DNA of 64,000 nucleotides, taken from Bacteroidales bacterium. Its GTDB lineage: Bacteria > Bacteroidota > Bacteroidia > Bacteroidales > UBA932. Shown here one piece after another: positions 63,867 through 64,000 of this stretch (positions are counted from its first letter, which is position 1; each line of letters starts with the position of its first letter). The notes under the pieces are model-generated. The model saw only the letters and a program-made list of their open reading frames with translations. It was not told the origin of the DNA and did no database searches. A program made the translations under genes and the position numbers. The DNA lies in contig JAFUDV010000085.1 in the NCBI GenBank assembly GCA_017464245.1, positions 36,226 through 100,225 on the forward strand. The letters run 5' to 3'.

Positions 63867-63972
63867 TCCGCTCTAAATTGACCCCCTTGGTCCGGTCTTA
63901 ATTGACCCCCCACCTTTCCTTCTTTCATCGAAAAACGAAAAGCAAGCTGAAGAGAGCAAAAACCTCTTCAGC
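63867..63972. mobile_element. Probable IS21-family terminal region, cut by the window edge
   Basis: Two 20-bp direct repeats (63867-63886 and 63891-63910, 18 of 20 identical, core AATTGACCCCC) lie four bases apart, the layout of the multiple terminal repeats of IS21-type elements. A perfect 9-bp hairpin, GCTGAAGAG/CTCTTCAGC (63946-63972), follows. Transposase genes would have to lie past the right edge. Confidence 0.45.
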
Positions 63973-64000
63973 CTGCTTTCTATTAAGGATTTCTATCTCA

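Overview
The window is a piece of an uncultured-looking Bacteroidales (phylum Bacteroidota) chromosome. The evidence is a SusC/SusD pair, a one-protein hybrid two-component regulator, three-gene type lipoprotein signal peptides, and repeated TAnnTTTG promoter boxes 20-40 bases before start codons, which are typical of this phylum. Most of the window is GC-rich, with strongly biased codons. Three stretches (about 2.7-4.7 kb, 58.8 kb, and 61.4-64 kb) are clearly AT-richer and look acquired.

Layout. (1) 0-2.5 kb: clpS-clpA, proteolysis, running off the left edge. (2) 2.7-4.7 kb: a decayed AT-rich island with a truncated tyrosine recombinase, a CdiA-CT/BECR-like nuclease, a half-length type I restriction specificity gene and a YccF stub. 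(3) 4.95-15.1 kb: a GH3 glucosidase, two tandem lipocalin-like lipoproteins, metH-metF with a GH28-like gene, and a glycosyltransferase. (4) 15.2-24.2 kb: a lipid block. An MmpL-type exporter, fatty acid kinase FakA, a DegV/FakB fatty-acid binder, a GNAT-like protein, PlsX and an acyl carrier protein form one minus-strand operon that faces a LolA-like gene. (5) 24.3-51.1 kb: a large polysaccharide utilisation locus (PUL) with three CE1-type esterases, a CE10 and a CE2 esterase, SusC, SusD, a DUF3823 lipoprotein, three GH3 enzymes, a GH95 enzyme and a hybrid two-component regulator. The gene set fits an acylated hemicellulose, perhaps acetylated and feruloylated arabinoxylan or xyloglucan; no backbone endo-hydrolase is in view. 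(6) 51.1-55.1 kb: creD, ettA and a metallophosphoesterase. (7) 55.4-59.7 kb: a phage-like minus-strand operon with three paralogous structural-type proteins (one frameshifted), a holin-like and a spanin-like protein. (8) 59.7-61.35 kb: no convincing gene, but many strong nested hairpins. (9) 61.4-63.7 kb: an AT-rich operon of a membrane protein, a FISUMP/C-type-lectin-like exported protein and a Hanks-type kinase. (10) 63.8-64 kb: a probable IS21-type element end.

The most interesting signals are: the 1.6 kb hairpin array at 59.7-61.3 kb, including a 34-bp stem; the kinase/FISUMP cassette beside it; a repeated TTTGAACA motif at several PUL control regions that is a candidate operator for the regulator at 41.1-45.1 kb; a palindromic mobile repeat inserted in frame inside metH; and a complete FakA-FakB-PlsX route joined to an MmpL exporter.
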